Below, one piece after another: positions 8,889 to 19,603 of a stretch of DNA of 64,000 bases. Origin of the DNA: Nitrospirillum sp034653275 (GTDB lineage Bacteria > Pseudomonadota > Alphaproteobacteria > Azospirillales > Azospirillaceae); the NCBI RefSeq assembly GCF_034653275.1, contig NZ_JAYEES010000002.1:496001-560000 (forward strand). The letters run 5' to 3'. Under the pieces are notes generated by a model. The model made no database searches, was not told the origin of the DNA, and saw only the letters and a list, made by a program, of their open reading frames with translations. Both the position numbers and the translations under genes were made by a program. The stretch's first letter is position 1. Every line of letters begins with the position of its first letter.

Positions 8889-9434
8889 ATGAGACCCCAA
8901 CACCCCCGTCGTTCCTCCTCCGCCCTCATCGTCCTCGACATGCAGGTGGGACTGGTGCATGGCCCCGTGCCGCCCCATGGCGGCGCCGGCGTGGTCGTGC
9001 GTATCCAGGACATGGCCGATCGCGCCCGCAAGGCCGGCGGCATGGTGGTCCTGGTCCAGCACGACGGCCCGGAGGGGTCGCGCGCCGCCCCGGGCTCCGC
9101 CGATTGGCAGCTGGTGGAACAGCTGGCGCCCCAGGCCGGCGACCTGGTGGTGCGCAAGTCACGGCCGAGCGTCTTCGCCGGCACGGAGCTGGCGGCCCTG
9201 CTGCGCGACCATGGCATCGGCCGTGTGGTGCTGTCGGGCATGAAGACGGAATATTGCGTCGACGCCTCCTGCCGCGCCGCCCGCGACCTGGGCTTCGAGG
9301 CCGTGCTGGCCGGCGACGCCCACACGACGATCGACACGCCGGCCCTGGCCGCGGGCGCCATCATCCACCACCACAACCTGACGCTGGCCGGCCCCTTCGC
9401 CCAGGTCATGGCGGCGGCGGCTGTGGGGTTTTGA
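8889..9434 (+). CDS. Isochorismatase-like cysteine hydrolase
   Basis: A 181-residue hydrolase of the isochorismatase/nicotinamidase superfamily, cytoplasmic, probably cleaving an amide or ester. The catalytic Asp-Lys-Cys set is present: Asp17 in LIVLDMQ, Lys90 in VVRKSRPSVFAGTEL and Cys123 in MKTEYCVDASC. The start ATG at 8889 gives the usual short N-terminus. The frame extends upstream, but that part is unlike the family. No metal-binding histidine pair of pyrazinamidase type is visible, so this is more like the general YcaC/EntB-like group. It stands alone between an unknown gene and the autotransporter. Confidence 0.9.
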   Translation: MRPQHPRRSSSALIVLDMQVGLVHGPVPPHGGAGVVVRIQDMADRARKAGGMVVLVQHDGPEGSRAAPGSADWQLVEQLAPQAGDLVVRKSRPSVFAGTELAALLRDHGIGRVVLSGMKTEYCVDASCRAARDLGFEAVLAGDAHTTIDTPALAAGAIIHHHNLTLAGPFAQVMAAAAVGF

Positions 9435-11464
9435 CAGGGGGTTTTGAGCCTGCCCATCTGTCGCTCTCCAAAATACCCAGGTAGGGGCAAGTGATGGAAA
9501 AGACGCGGGTTTGTTGAACCCCCTCCTTTCCGTGCCCGCTGATCACCGTTTGATCACAGGCCAAGGCCAACCCCGGCACGCTTGAAAGGGGCGGCGCCCG
9601 CTCAAGGGCGCGCCAAGATCAGGGCGGGGAGGGCCATATGGGGCTTCATTCGGGCGCGGCGGCGGGGCTGCTGAAGGGCGGGTCCTCCTGGCTGGCGGTG
9701 GGTGTCGCGCTGGTGGCGGGATCGGCGCGGGCGCAGGATGTCACGCTCACCGGGGCCACCATCGGCTATGCCAACGCCGGCACGCTGGGGGGGCTGCTGA
9801 TCGCCGGCACGGCTACCGTGGCGGGCGGCACGGTCGCTGGCATCGCCAACACCGGCGCCATCGCCACCCTGACCAATGACGGCACGCTGACCGGCACCGT
9901 TGGCGTGCTGAACCAGGGCGGCATCGGCGGAATGGTCGACAGCGGCACGATCCAGGCATCGGGCATGGCGGTGCGCAATGACGGAACCATCGCCAGCTTC
10001 AGCATCACCGCCAGCGGCGGTCTCAGCGCGAATTCCACGGCGTTCTATAACGGCGGCAGCATCGGCACCCTGGTGAACCAAGGCCGCATCGGCGACGGCA
10101 TCGGTTTCGGTCGGCACGCGCTTTTGAATAGCGGCAGCATCGGCACCGTCCTCAACGGCGGGCTGATCAGCGGCTTTTCCGGTGGCGTGGTCAACGTCGG
10201 CACCATGGGCAGCCTGGGCAACACCGGCACCATCGAGGGGCCGGTCATCGCCCTGATGAACCAGGGGACGATCGGCCGGCTGGACAACGGCGGCATCATC
10301 AACGCCGCCAGCACCGCCCTGTACATCCGCACCTTGGGCGGCGTGGGCCTGCTCAGCAACAGCGGTTTGATCGCCGGCCAGGCCGGCCTGTGGAACGACG
10401 GCAGCATCGCCACGCTGGTCAACACCGGCGCGCTCAGCGGCGGCACCGCGGCGGGGCTGCTGAACCGGGGCTGGATCGGCACGGTGGACAACGGCGCCAC
10501 CATCAATGCCCTGCTCACCGGCCTGGACAATTCCGGCACGCTGGACAGCGTCATCAATCGGGGCACCATCATCGGCCGCAGCGACGGCCTGGTCAACGCC
10601 GGCACCGTGGGCACGCTCAGCAACAGCGGCACCCTGACCAGCAGCCGGGGGAGGCGATCTACAACGGCCAGGGAACCCTGGCCCAGCTGAACAACAGCGG
10701 CACCCTCAGCGGCTACAAGGCCATCGCCAACGCCGCCAGCCTGGGCCAGGTGACCAACAGCGGGCTGATCAGCGGCACGGGTTTCGCGCTGGATCTGTCG
10801 GGCACCACGGGCACCATCGCCAACAGCGGCACCATCGTCGGCCCTACCGCCCTGCGGCTGAACAGCGGCGCCACCCTGGCCGGCGTGGTCAACCAGGGCA
10901 CCATCATCGGCAACCTCGTGAACCTGTCGACGGATGCCCTGACGCTGGCGGGCGGTTCCGTCCTGGGCACCTACACCGGCACCAACGGCGGCCAGGCCAC
11001 CGTGTCCAGCGCGCTGGCCAACCTGGTGCTGGGCGGCGGGCGCCTGTTGCTGAACGACGGCGTGGATGTCGGCGGCCACACCCTGGTGAACGCCGGCGCC
11101 GCCGTGGTGCTGGACACGGTGGTCAGCGTCACCGGCGCCTATGCCCAGGCGCAAGGCGGGCTGGATCTAGCCACCGCCACCGCCCGGCTGGTGGTCGGCG
11201 GTGCCGCCCTGATCAGCGGCGGCACGGTCATGACCTCGCCCACGGCGGTGGCCACCTACCTGGCGGGCGCCACCGTGGGCACCCTGGTCCAGGGTGGCGC
11301 CGGCTCCAGCTACGCCGGCGTCACGGTGACCAGTGGCGTGACCGGCCTGGCCCTGCGGGGCCAAACCGGCCAGGGCCAGGCCGGCGGCGCCGACCTGCTG
11401 GCGCTGGCGGCCAACGACTACGTCGGCGACGCCCAGGGCTCCCTGGCCAATACCGCCGCGCTTG

Positions 11465-12838
11465 CGGCCGTCACGGCCGTCCATATCGCGGCGACCGGCA
11501 GCCTGGGCACCCTGAACAACAGCGGCACCCTGCAGGGGATGGCCTATGCGATCTACGGGGCCGGCACGCTGGACACCCTGGTCAACAGCGGGGTGATCGC
11601 CGGCATCATCGTCAACGCCACCGCCCATGCCTTGACCATCGCCGGCGGCCTCGGGGGCGCCGTCGGCACGCTGACCGGCCCGGCGGGGGGCCCGGGACTG
11701 CTGCGCAGCGGCGGCGACGTGGTCCTGGCCGGCGGCGCCCTGCTGCTGAACGACGCCATCGATGCCGCCGGGCACACGGTGGCCAACACCGGCGCCACCG
11801 TGGCGCTGGGCGGCGCGCTGACCATCACCGGCAACTACAGCCAGACCGGTGGCACCCTGGCGCTGGGCGCCAACACGCTGGTGGTGACGGAGGCGGCGCA
11901 ACTGACGGGCGGCACGGTGACCGCCAACCTGTCCGCCACCGCCAACCGGATGGCGGGAGAGGTGGCGGGCACCTTGATCGCGGGTGGCACGGCCTCGCGC
12001 TATGGCGGCGTGGCGGTGGATGTCGGCGTCCCCGGCCTGTCGGCGGCGGCGGTGGCGATGACCATCGGCGGGCGGGTGGACCTGGTGGTCACGGCCACCA
12101 ACGATTATGTCGGCGGCACCCGGCCGGCGCTGGAGAATGGCGGTGTGATCACGGCCGTCACGGCCGTCCACATCGCGGCGACCGGCAGCCTGGGCACCCT
12201 GAACAACAGCGGCACCCTGCAGGGGACGGCCTATGCGATCTACGGGGCCGGCACGCTGGACACCCTGCTCAACAGCGGGGTGATCGCCGGCACCATCGTC
12301 AACGCCACCGCCCATGCCCTGACCATCGCCGGCGGCCTCGGGGGCGCCGTCGGCACGCTGACCGGCCCAGCGGGTGGCCCGGGACTGCTGCGCAGCGGCG
12401 GCGACGTGGTCCTGGCCGGCGGCGCCCTGCTGCTGAACGACGCCATCGATGCCGCCGGGCACACGGTGGCCAACACCGGCGCCACCGTGGCGCTGGGCGG
12501 CGCGCTGACCATCACCGGCAACTACAGCCAGACCGGTGGCACCCTGGCGCTGGGCGCCAACACGCTGGTGGTGACGGAGGCGGCGCAACTGACGGGCGGC
12601 ACGGTGACCGCCAACCTGTCCGCCACCGCCAACCGGATGGCGGGAGAGGTGGCGGGCACCTTGGTCGCGGGTGGCACGGCCTCGCGCTATGGCGGCGTGG
12701 CGGTGGATGCCGGCGTCCCCGGCCTGGCGGCGGCGGCGGTGGCGATGACCATCGGCGGGCGGGTGGACCTGGTGGTCACTGCCGCCAACGACTATGTCGG
12801 CGGCGCCCTGCCGGCGCTGGAGAACAGCGGCGTGGTCA
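11465..12838 (+). repeat. Tandem 687-bp duplication inside the autotransporter passenger
   Basis: Two adjacent units (11465-12151 and 12152-12838), each 229 codons, are almost identical base for base; only scattered substitutions separate them (for example GIIV against GTIV, VDVGVPGLS against VDAGVPGLA). The offset is 687, a multiple of three, so the frame is kept. Each unit holds a beta-helix block starting VHIAATGSLGTLNNSG and ending near NDYVGG. A weaker third relative follows from 12839. The near identity indicates recent duplication by unequal recombination. Confidence 0.9.
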
Positions 12839-14850
12839 CGGCCGGCACGGCTATCCACATCGCGGCCACGGGCAGCGTGGGCACGGCCGGCAACACCGGG
12901 GCCCTGGTGGGCACCGTGGCGGCCGTCGCCAACCTCGGCACCATGGGTCTGCTCAGCAACCAGGGCACCCTCAGCGGCGTGACGCGCGGCCTTTACAACG
13001 CCGGCACCATCGGCACCGTGACCAACAGCGGCCTGATCACCGGGGCGACCGCCCTGTACACCAGCGGCAGCATCGGCGCCGTTGGCAACAGCGGCGTGAT
13101 CGCGGGGCGGATCGTCAACGCCGCCCCCACCGCGCTCAGCATCAGTGGTGGCGGCGGTGGCGCCATGGGCACCCTGACGGGGCTGGGCGGCGCCCAAGGG
13201 GCCATCGTCAGCACCGGCGCCGACGTGGTGCTGTCGTCCGGCAGCCTGCTGCTGAACGACACCGTGGACGTGACCGGGCACACGCTGGTCAACAGCGGGG
13301 CGTCGGTGCTGCTGACCAGCGTCGTCAGCGTCACCGGCAACTATGCCCAGACGGGGGGCACCTTGGCGGCGGGCATCGGCGGGGCCTCCACGGGTGGACT
13401 GGTCGTCAGCGGGGCGGCCAGCCTGACGGGCGGCACCGTGGCCGTGGCGGCCCTGGCCGGTTCCAACCTGCTGGCGGGCGACAGCTATACCATCGTGGCG
13501 GGCGGCAGCCTGACCGCCACGGGCCTGACCGCCGCCGCCAGCGGCTTCACCGCCACCCTGGGCACGACCACCAGCGGGGCCGCGACCGACCTGGTGCTGA
13601 CGCTGGTCAGCGACTATATCGGCGGCACGCTGGGCACCCTGACCAACAGCGCCGTGCTGTCGGCCGCCACGGCGGTGATGATAACGCCGGCCGGCAGCCT
13701 GGGCACCCTGGCGAACACCGGCGCCATACTGGGCGATGTGGTGAACGCCAGTGCCAACGACTTGGTGGTGACGGGCGGCAGCGGCGGCACGGTGGGCACG
13801 CTCGCCGGCGGCGTCATCCACAACAGCCTCAGCAACCTGGTCTTCGCCGCCGGCGACCTCAGCCTGGGCGACGCCATCGACGCCACCGGCCACACGGTGA
13901 CCGGCGGCGGCGCGAGCATCGCCCTGTCCCGCGATGTGGCCATCACCGGCGCCTACATCCAGACGGCGGGCACCCTGGTCGCCGCCGGCCACGTGCTGAG
14001 CGTCAGCGACGCGGCCCGTGTGATGGGCGGCGTGGTTTCGGCCGGGGTGGGCGCCGGCGGCAACTACCAGGTGGGCGACAGCGTCACCCTGATCCACGGC
14101 GGGGTCGGGTCCAGCTACGCGGGCGCCACTGTCACCAGCGGCGTTTCCGGCCTATGGGCCACGGGTGCCGTCAGCGGTACCGATCTGCTGGCCGTGGCCG
14201 GCAACGACTATGTCGGCGGCGGTCTGGACAAGCTCGACATTTCCGGAACGCTCACCAACACCGCCGGCGGCGCCACGGCGCTGTACATCGCGGCCAGTGG
14301 CGTCCTGGGCACCTTGGCCAACAGCGGCGTCATCGCCGGCGACATCCTGAACCAGTCCGCCAACCCCCTGGTGATCAGCGGGGGCACGGATGATGCCCCC
14401 GGCACGCTGACGGGCGCCGGCGGGCGGCTGGGGTCCATCACCAGCCGCCTGGCCGATGTGCGCTTCATCTCCGGCACGCTATTGCTGAACGACCATCTGG
14501 ACGTGGGCACGCACGGTGTGATCAACAGCGGCGCCACCTTGCTGGTCAACAGCGCCATCAACATCACCGGCAGCTACAGCCAGACCGGTGGCAGCCTGGT
14601 GATCGGAATCGCCTCCACCAGCAGCTATGGCAGCCTGGTGATCAGCGGCAGCGCCAGCCTGGCGGGTGGCTCGGTGACGCTGAAGCCCACGGCCGGCGGG
14701 GCGCTGACGGCCGGCAGCTACACCATCGTGTCGGCGGGTGGCGGGCTCAGCACCGGCGCCTTGGCCCTCACGGCCGCCGGCTACACGGTGACCAGTTCCA
14801 CCGTGACAAGCGGCGGCCACACCCAGCTGGTGCTGACCCTGAACGCCGGC

Positions 14851-15080
14851 AGCACCGGCACGACGGGCGGCAATACGGGTGGAAATACCGGCGGCGGAAA
14901 TACCAGTGGTGGGAATACGGGTGGCGGAACCACGGGGGGCTCAACCGGCGGATCGACCGGCGGCGGGACCGACACCGGCGGTTCGGGCGGCACCGGCACC
15001 GGGGGAACGGACGGCGGCACGGGCAACACGGGCGGCACGGGGAACACGGGTGGGACGGGCACCGGTGGCGGCACGGCCAC
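14851..15080 (+). repeat. Low-complexity Gly/Thr/Ser/Asn linker
   Basis: Short GGN/GGT/GGS triplet repeats encode a flexible linker of roughly 75 residues (pattern TGGNTGGGNTSGGNTGG and relatives) between the passenger beta-helix and the barrel-proximal segment. Such repetitive DNA is prone to length change. It ends at TPTPPVGSRY. Confidence 0.85.
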
Positions 15081-16242
15081 CCCGACGCCCCCGGTCGGTT
15101 CCCGCTATGCCGCGGTAGGCCTGGCCCAGGGTGGGGCGGCCATGGGGGCGGGCGCGGCGCTGGATGCCATCGCCGCCAGCGGCGGCGGTGCGGCCACGGC
15201 TTTCCAATCGGCGGTGCTGACCCCCCTGTCCGGCTTGTCGGCCGCGGCGCAACGGCTGGCGGTGGCGCAGCTGGCGCCCAACCAGACGACACCGCAGATG
15301 ACCCTGTCCATGACGGCACCCACCACCACCGCCATCAGCCAGCACCAGCAGACGGTGGCCGGCCTGATGGCCGGCACCGGCGCCGCTGCCGGTTCCGACG
15401 GCCAGCAAGGCGCCATTTGGGGGGAAATCCTGGGCGGTGGCGCCCTGCGCGCCAATGGCGCGGATGCGGCCGGGTATCGCGCCAGCAGCGCCGGCCTGGT
15501 GCTGGGCGCGGACTGGTATGCCGACGACCAGGTGATGGCCGGCCTGGCCTTCAGCTGGCTCAGCAGCGCGGCGGTGGGGCAGGGGGTGTCGGCGAACAGC
15601 CTGACGCGGGCTGGCAGCTATCAGCTGACGGCCTACGGTGTCTGGCGGCCGGATATCGCGGACCAGCGCCTGTCCGTCGCCGGCCAGGTCAGCTTCGGCT
15701 ACAACCATTACGACCAGCGCCGTTGGATCGATTTCCTGGGCGCCCGTGCCAACGCCAACTATGGGGGCGAGCAGTACCTGGGCAAGGTGACGGTGGGCTA
15801 TGACCTGCCCCTGGCGGCAACCTTCACCCTGATGCCGCAATACAGCCTGCGCGCCGTGCGCCTGACCAACCACGGGTACCAGGAACACGACGCGGGCGTG
15901 GCCGATCTGGCCGTGGACGCGCTGGTGACCAGCAACATCACCCAGGAACTGGGGGCTACGATGGCCACCCGGGTCGATACGGCGCTGGGCGCCCTCGTGC
16001 CGGAGCTGCGTGTGGCCTGGGTGCACGATTACCTGAACGGTCCCGTCGCCACCACCGGCGTGCTGGCCGGCGTGGCGTTCGCCAGCACCACGGCCCAGGT
16101 CAGCGCCGACGGCGTCGCCATCGGCGTGGGCGCCACCCTGCGCCAGGGCGATAGTGTCAGCCTGCGCCTGGAATACAGCGGCGAATACCGCCGGGATTAT
16201 CAGACGCACGCCGGCGTCCTGCGGGCCACCTGGGCGTTTTGA

Positions 16243-16606
16243 CGGCGCCGGGAGGGACATTCCGGCGGGTGTAGCCGGAGTATGAACGAATTACCCAGGT
16301 GTCATTTTGAACAGATTTGGCGAAAGTGTGAAAAACCGCTTGCTCTTTACAGACAGCCAGTCATTTTTCATCAGAATTAATCAGAGGTGAGTGGGCGATT
16401 TCCCGGGGTCTACCGCCGGCACCCCCGCCCGCCCGCCAAATGACGCGGAAAAAGCTTTTGAGAGCTTGACCTTGTTATCGCCCTGTTGGTTAGTCCCTTA
16501 TCGTCCTTCCGTATAGGCTGCGGGCGATAGTTAGGACGTGGCGGGAGGCCGCCATTTCATTCTATAAGCGGTTAGACCGCATACTTGCAGGGGCCGGAGT
16601 ACCGAG
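16243..16606. other. Gene-free interval upstream of the IalB-like gene
   Basis: There are 364 bases with no convincing reading frame, in part AT-rich (16300-16390). A CTTGAC hexamer at 16465-16470 could be a -35 element, but no good -10 lies 17 bases away, so a promoter here is only possible. No terminator with a T tract is visible after the autotransporter. Confidence 0.5.
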
Positions 16607-17221
16607 ATGAGCATAGTGGCGAGGGCGGCGTTGGTCGCGATGACGGCCGGCGCGTTGGCGGCGTTCACCGGGGTGGCCACCGCCACCGTGGCGGCGGAGC
16701 CGGTGAAGACTCCCCCGCCGGCGACGTCCGTTCCCGCCCCGGCTAACGCCCCTGCCACCGCCGGCAAGGGCCCCGAAGTCACCAAGGCGCCGGGTCCGCT
16801 GTGGTCCAAGAGCTGCGCCAAGACCGATGCCGGCGCCGAGATTTGCTATGTCGAGCAGTTCGCCATCGCCACGCCGCAGAACGTCATGATGCTGCATGTC
16901 CGCGTGGGCTATCTCGGCCCCGACGGCAAGCCGCGCCTGATCCTGGCCACACCTTTGGGCGTGCTGCTTCAGCCGGGCGTCACCCTGGTGGTGGACCAGG
17001 ACAAGCCGCTGACCCTGCCTTTCGATGCCTGCCAGCAAGGCGGGTGCGTCGCCGCCGCCGACCTTGAGGACGGCAAGGTGCTGGACCATTTCACCGGCGG
17101 CAAAGTCCTGGCGGTCCGCTATATCAATGGCGACAAGGCCGCCGTCGACATCCCGGTGCAGCTGAGCGGCCTGGCCGCGGCGCTGAAGGCCCTGCCGGCG
17201 CCGCCCAAGCGCACCCCGTAA
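16607..17221 (+). CDS. Invasion-associated locus B (IalB) family exported protein
   Basis: A 204-residue secreted or periplasmic protein of the IalB family, which occurs widely in alphaproteobacteria. The biochemical role is not settled. The sequence shows a signal peptide (residues 1-29, cleavage near VAA), a Pro/Ala-rich stretch to residue 65, then the IalB fold with WSKSCAKTDAGAEICYVEQ and DACQQGGCVAA, whose cysteine pairs should form disulfides, and LPLTLPFDAC-type strands. The ribosome site GGAG lies eight bases before the ATG. It precedes the TPR-sulfotransferase gene by 40 bases and may be cotranscribed with the next three genes. Confidence 0.88.
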   Translation: MSIVARAALVAMTAGALAAFTGVATATVAAEPVKTPPPATSVPAPANAPATAGKGPEVTKAPGPLWSKSCAKTDAGAEICYVEQFAIATPQNVMMLHVRVGYLGPDGKPRLILATPLGVLLQPGVTLVVDQDKPLTLPFDACQQGGCVAAADLEDGKVLDHFTGGKVLAVRYINGDKAAVDIPVQLSGLAAALKALPAPPKRTP

Positions 17222-17261
17222 GCCATCCGCCCTGACCCATTCCAGAATAAGCGCGCGAGCC

Positions 17262-19589
17262 ATGAGCACCCAACAGCAGACCACCATGACCGTTGAGCAG
17301 GCGCTGGGCCAGGCCCACGCCCATTGGAACGCCGGCCAGGTCGACCAGGCGGAACGTTTGTGCCAGCACGTGCTGGCACTGTGGCCGGGGCAGTCGGACG
17401 CCTTGCACCTGATGGGCCTCATGGCGCACGCCTACGGCAACCTGGACCTGGCCATCGACCACCTGCGCCGCGCCTGCCAGGCGCCGCGGGTGCCGGCCGT
17501 CTACCTCAGCAACCTGGGTGAGATGTTGCGCCAGCGCGGCCTGCTGGCCGAGGCCGAGGTGGCCGCCCGCCGCGCCGTCACCATGGACAACGCCCTGGTG
17601 GCCGGCTGGAACAACCTGGGCATCATCCTGCAGGAAGCCGGCAAGCTGGAAGACAGCCTGACCTGCCTGGAACGGGTGGTGGCGCTGCAGCCCAACTATG
17701 CCGAGGCGCACAACAACCTGGGCAACACGCTGAAGCGCATGGGCCGGCTGGACCAGGCCCGCCAGCGGTACGAATACGCCCTGAACCTGGCCCCGGCCTA
17801 TGCCGAGGCGCAGAGCAACCTGGCCAACCTGCTGAACGACCTGGGCCGCCCGGACGACGCCCTGGCCGCGGCGCGCAAGGCCATCGACCTGAACCCGCGC
17901 CTGTCGGACGCCTACATCAACGCGGCGGCGGTGGAACTGGGCCGCAACCGCAACGAGGACGCGCTGCGCTGGATCGACGCGCTGCTGAGCTACGCCCCCC
18001 TGCATGCCGGCGCCCTGACCGTGCGCGCCACGGCCCTGCGCCACCTGGAGCGGCTGGAGGAGGCGTTGGCCGACGCCCGCCGCGCCGTGGCCTCCCAGGC
18101 CGACAATGGCGAGGCGCAGAATGTCCTGGGCGAGGTGCTGCAGGCCCTGGGCCAGCATGACGAGGCGCTGGCCGCTTTCGACCGCGCGTCCAAGACCCTG
18201 GGCTTCGCTCCGGAAAAGGCGCTGATCAACCGCGGCGTCCTGCTGATGGAGCGCGGCGACAAGGCCGAGGCCAAGGCCGCCTTCGAACAGGTGGTGGCGC
18301 AGTTCCCGCGCTCCGCCTCCGCGTGGTTCAACATGTCGGACCTGCACCGCTTCCAGGCCGGCGATCCGGCCGTCACCAAGATGGAAGCGCTGCTGTACGG
18401 TCCCGACCCCGTGCAGTCGCAGACCGACCGCACCGCCCTGAACTTCGCCCTGGGCAAGGCGTGGATGGACATCGGCGACGCCGACCGCGCCTTCGGCTAC
18501 CTGAACGAGGGCAACCGCCAGAAGCGCGCGACCTTCGCCTATGACGCCGCCGCCACCAGCCGCTGGATGGCCGACATCGCGACGTCCTTCCCGGCCGCCA
18601 AGTTCGAGGGGCCCAAGGCCGCGACCCAGGGCAGCGACCAGGCGGTGTTCGTGCTGGGCATGCCCCGCTCCGGCACCACCCTGATCGAGCAGATCCTGGC
18701 CAGCCATCCCCAGGTGGCCGCCGCCGGCGAGCTGTCGGCCTTCAACAACCTGGTGAACCAGCTGGGCCCCTATCCCCAGATCGCCGGCCACCTGACGCCG
18801 GAGATCACGGGCGGCCTGGGCCAGCGCTATCTGGACTTCATCCGTCCCCTGGCCGGCGGCCGCCGCAAGGTCGTGGACAAGATGCCGTCCAACTTCCTGT
18901 TCGCCGGCCTGGTCAACCTGGCCCTGCCGGACGCCCGCATCATCCATGTGCGCCGTGACCCGGTGGACACCTGCCTGTCCTGCTACACCAAGCTGTTCAC
19001 GCGTGAACAGCTGTTCACCTACGACCTGGCGGAGCTGGGGCAGTTCTACCGCGCCTACGAACGGCTGATGGACCATTGGCGCGCCGTGCTGCCCGCCGAC
19101 CGCTTCATCGAGGTGCGGTACGAGGACGTGGTGGACGACCAGGAAGGCCAGTCCCGCCGCCTGATCGAGGCCATCGGCCTGACCTGGGACCCCGCCGTCC
19201 TGGACTTCCACAAGACCCGGCGCACCATCCGCACCGCCAGCCTGAACCAGGTGCGCCAGCCCATCTTCCGCAGCAGCATGGGCCGCTGGAGGCCGTTCGC
19301 GGCCCAGCTGACGCCGCTGCTGACGGCGCTGGGCGTCGACCCCAACGCTCCGGACGCCCCGGTCGACACTCCGGCCGCCGCGCCCGCCAAGAAGCCCGCC
19401 GCGAAGAAGGCGGAGCCCAAGGCCGAAAAGGCGCCTGAGCCGGTGGCCGAGGCGCCCGAAGCTAAAGCCAAGGCGGCGCCCAAGAAGGCCAAGGCCGCCG
19501 CGCCGGCCGCTGAACCGGCGCCCGCCCCTGCTGCCGCCGAGGACGCGGCGAAGCCGGCGCGCAGCCGCCGCAAGCCGGCCGCCAGCTGA
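17262..19589 (+). CDS. TPR-repeat sulfotransferase
   Basis: A 775-residue protein with two main parts. Residues about 5-330 are a series of tetratricopeptide repeats (for example NYAEAHNNLGNTLKRMGRLD and AYAEAQSNLANLLNDLGRPD). Residues about 455-700 are a sulfotransferase domain with the 5'-phosphosulfate loop in LGMPRSGTTLIEQILASHP (residues 463-481) and the 3'-phosphate motif in RRDPVDTCLSCYTKLF (near 564). It therefore should use PAPS to sulfate an acceptor, with the TPR part giving protein or glycan recognition. The last 70 residues are a Lys/Ala/Pro-rich tail. It sits 14 bases before a TPR glycosyltransferase gene, which points to a shared job in modifying a surface molecule. Confidence 0.92.
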   Translation: MSTQQQTTMTVEQALGQAHAHWNAGQVDQAERLCQHVLALWPGQSDALHLMGLMAHAYGNLDLAIDHLRRACQAPRVPAVYLSNLGEMLRQRGLLAEAEVAARRAVTMDNALVAGWNNLGIILQEAGKLEDSLTCLERVVALQPNYAEAHNNLGNTLKRMGRLDQARQRYEYALNLAPAYAEAQSNLANLLNDLGRPDDALAAARKAIDLNPRLSDAYINAAAVELGRNRNEDALRWIDALLSYAPLHAGALTVRATALRHLERLEEALADARRAVASQADNGEAQNVLGEVLQALGQHDEALAAFDRASKTLGFAPEKALINRGVLLMERGDKAEAKAAFEQVVAQFPRSASAWFNMSDLHRFQAGDPAVTKMEALLYGPDPVQSQTDRTALNFALGKAWMDIGDADRAFGYLNEGNRQKRATFAYDAAATSRWMADIATSFPAAKFEGPKAATQGSDQAVFVLGMPRSGTTLIEQILASHPQVAAAGELSAFNNLVNQLGPYPQIAGHLTPEITGGLGQRYLDFIRPLAGGRRKVVDKMPSNFLFAGLVNLALPDARIIHVRRDPVDTCLSCYTKLFTREQLFTYDLAELGQFYRAYERLMDHWRAVLPADRFIEVRYEDVVDDQEGQSRRLIEAIGLTWDPAVLDFHKTRRTIRTASLNQVRQPIFRSSMGRWRPFAAQLTPLLTALGVDPNAPDAPVDTPAAAPAKKPAAKKAEPKAEKAPEPVAEAPEAKAKAAPKKAKAAAPAAEPAPAPAAAEDAAKPARSRRKPAAS

Positions 19590-19603
19590 CAGGGCCTGCC
19601 GTC

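Larger units (their letters stand above)
9638..16242 (+). pseudogene. Giant autotransporter adhesin gene with a one-base frameshift
   Basis: The gene would encode about 2201 residues: signal peptide (start MGLHSGAAAGLLKGG, cleavage after ARA near residue 32), a very long passenger of short Gly/Asn/Thr repeats of the type 'TLxNSGTIxG', a Gly/Thr linker (14851-15080) and a C-terminal autotransporter beta-barrel (about 15400-16242). The barrel ends in LRATWAF, with the terminal phenylalanine expected for outer-membrane insertion. The ATG at 9638 follows GGGGAGGG. The frame is lost at the G run 10647-10651: five Gs are present and adding a sixth restores ...LTSSRGEAIYNGQG.... As read, translation stops at 10690 after 350 residues, and the remainder (from about 10650) has signal-less coding potential to 16242. 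It may be a decayed gene, a phase-variable tract or a sequencing error. Barrel and repeats are otherwise intact with no second lesion. Confidence 0.9.

Noticed and set aside
11167..14097. A minus-strand frame of almost 1000 codons inside the autotransporter gene
   Set aside because: It reads as a Gly/His/Arg-rich string repeating with the passenger repeats; it is a shadow of the GC-rich repeats.
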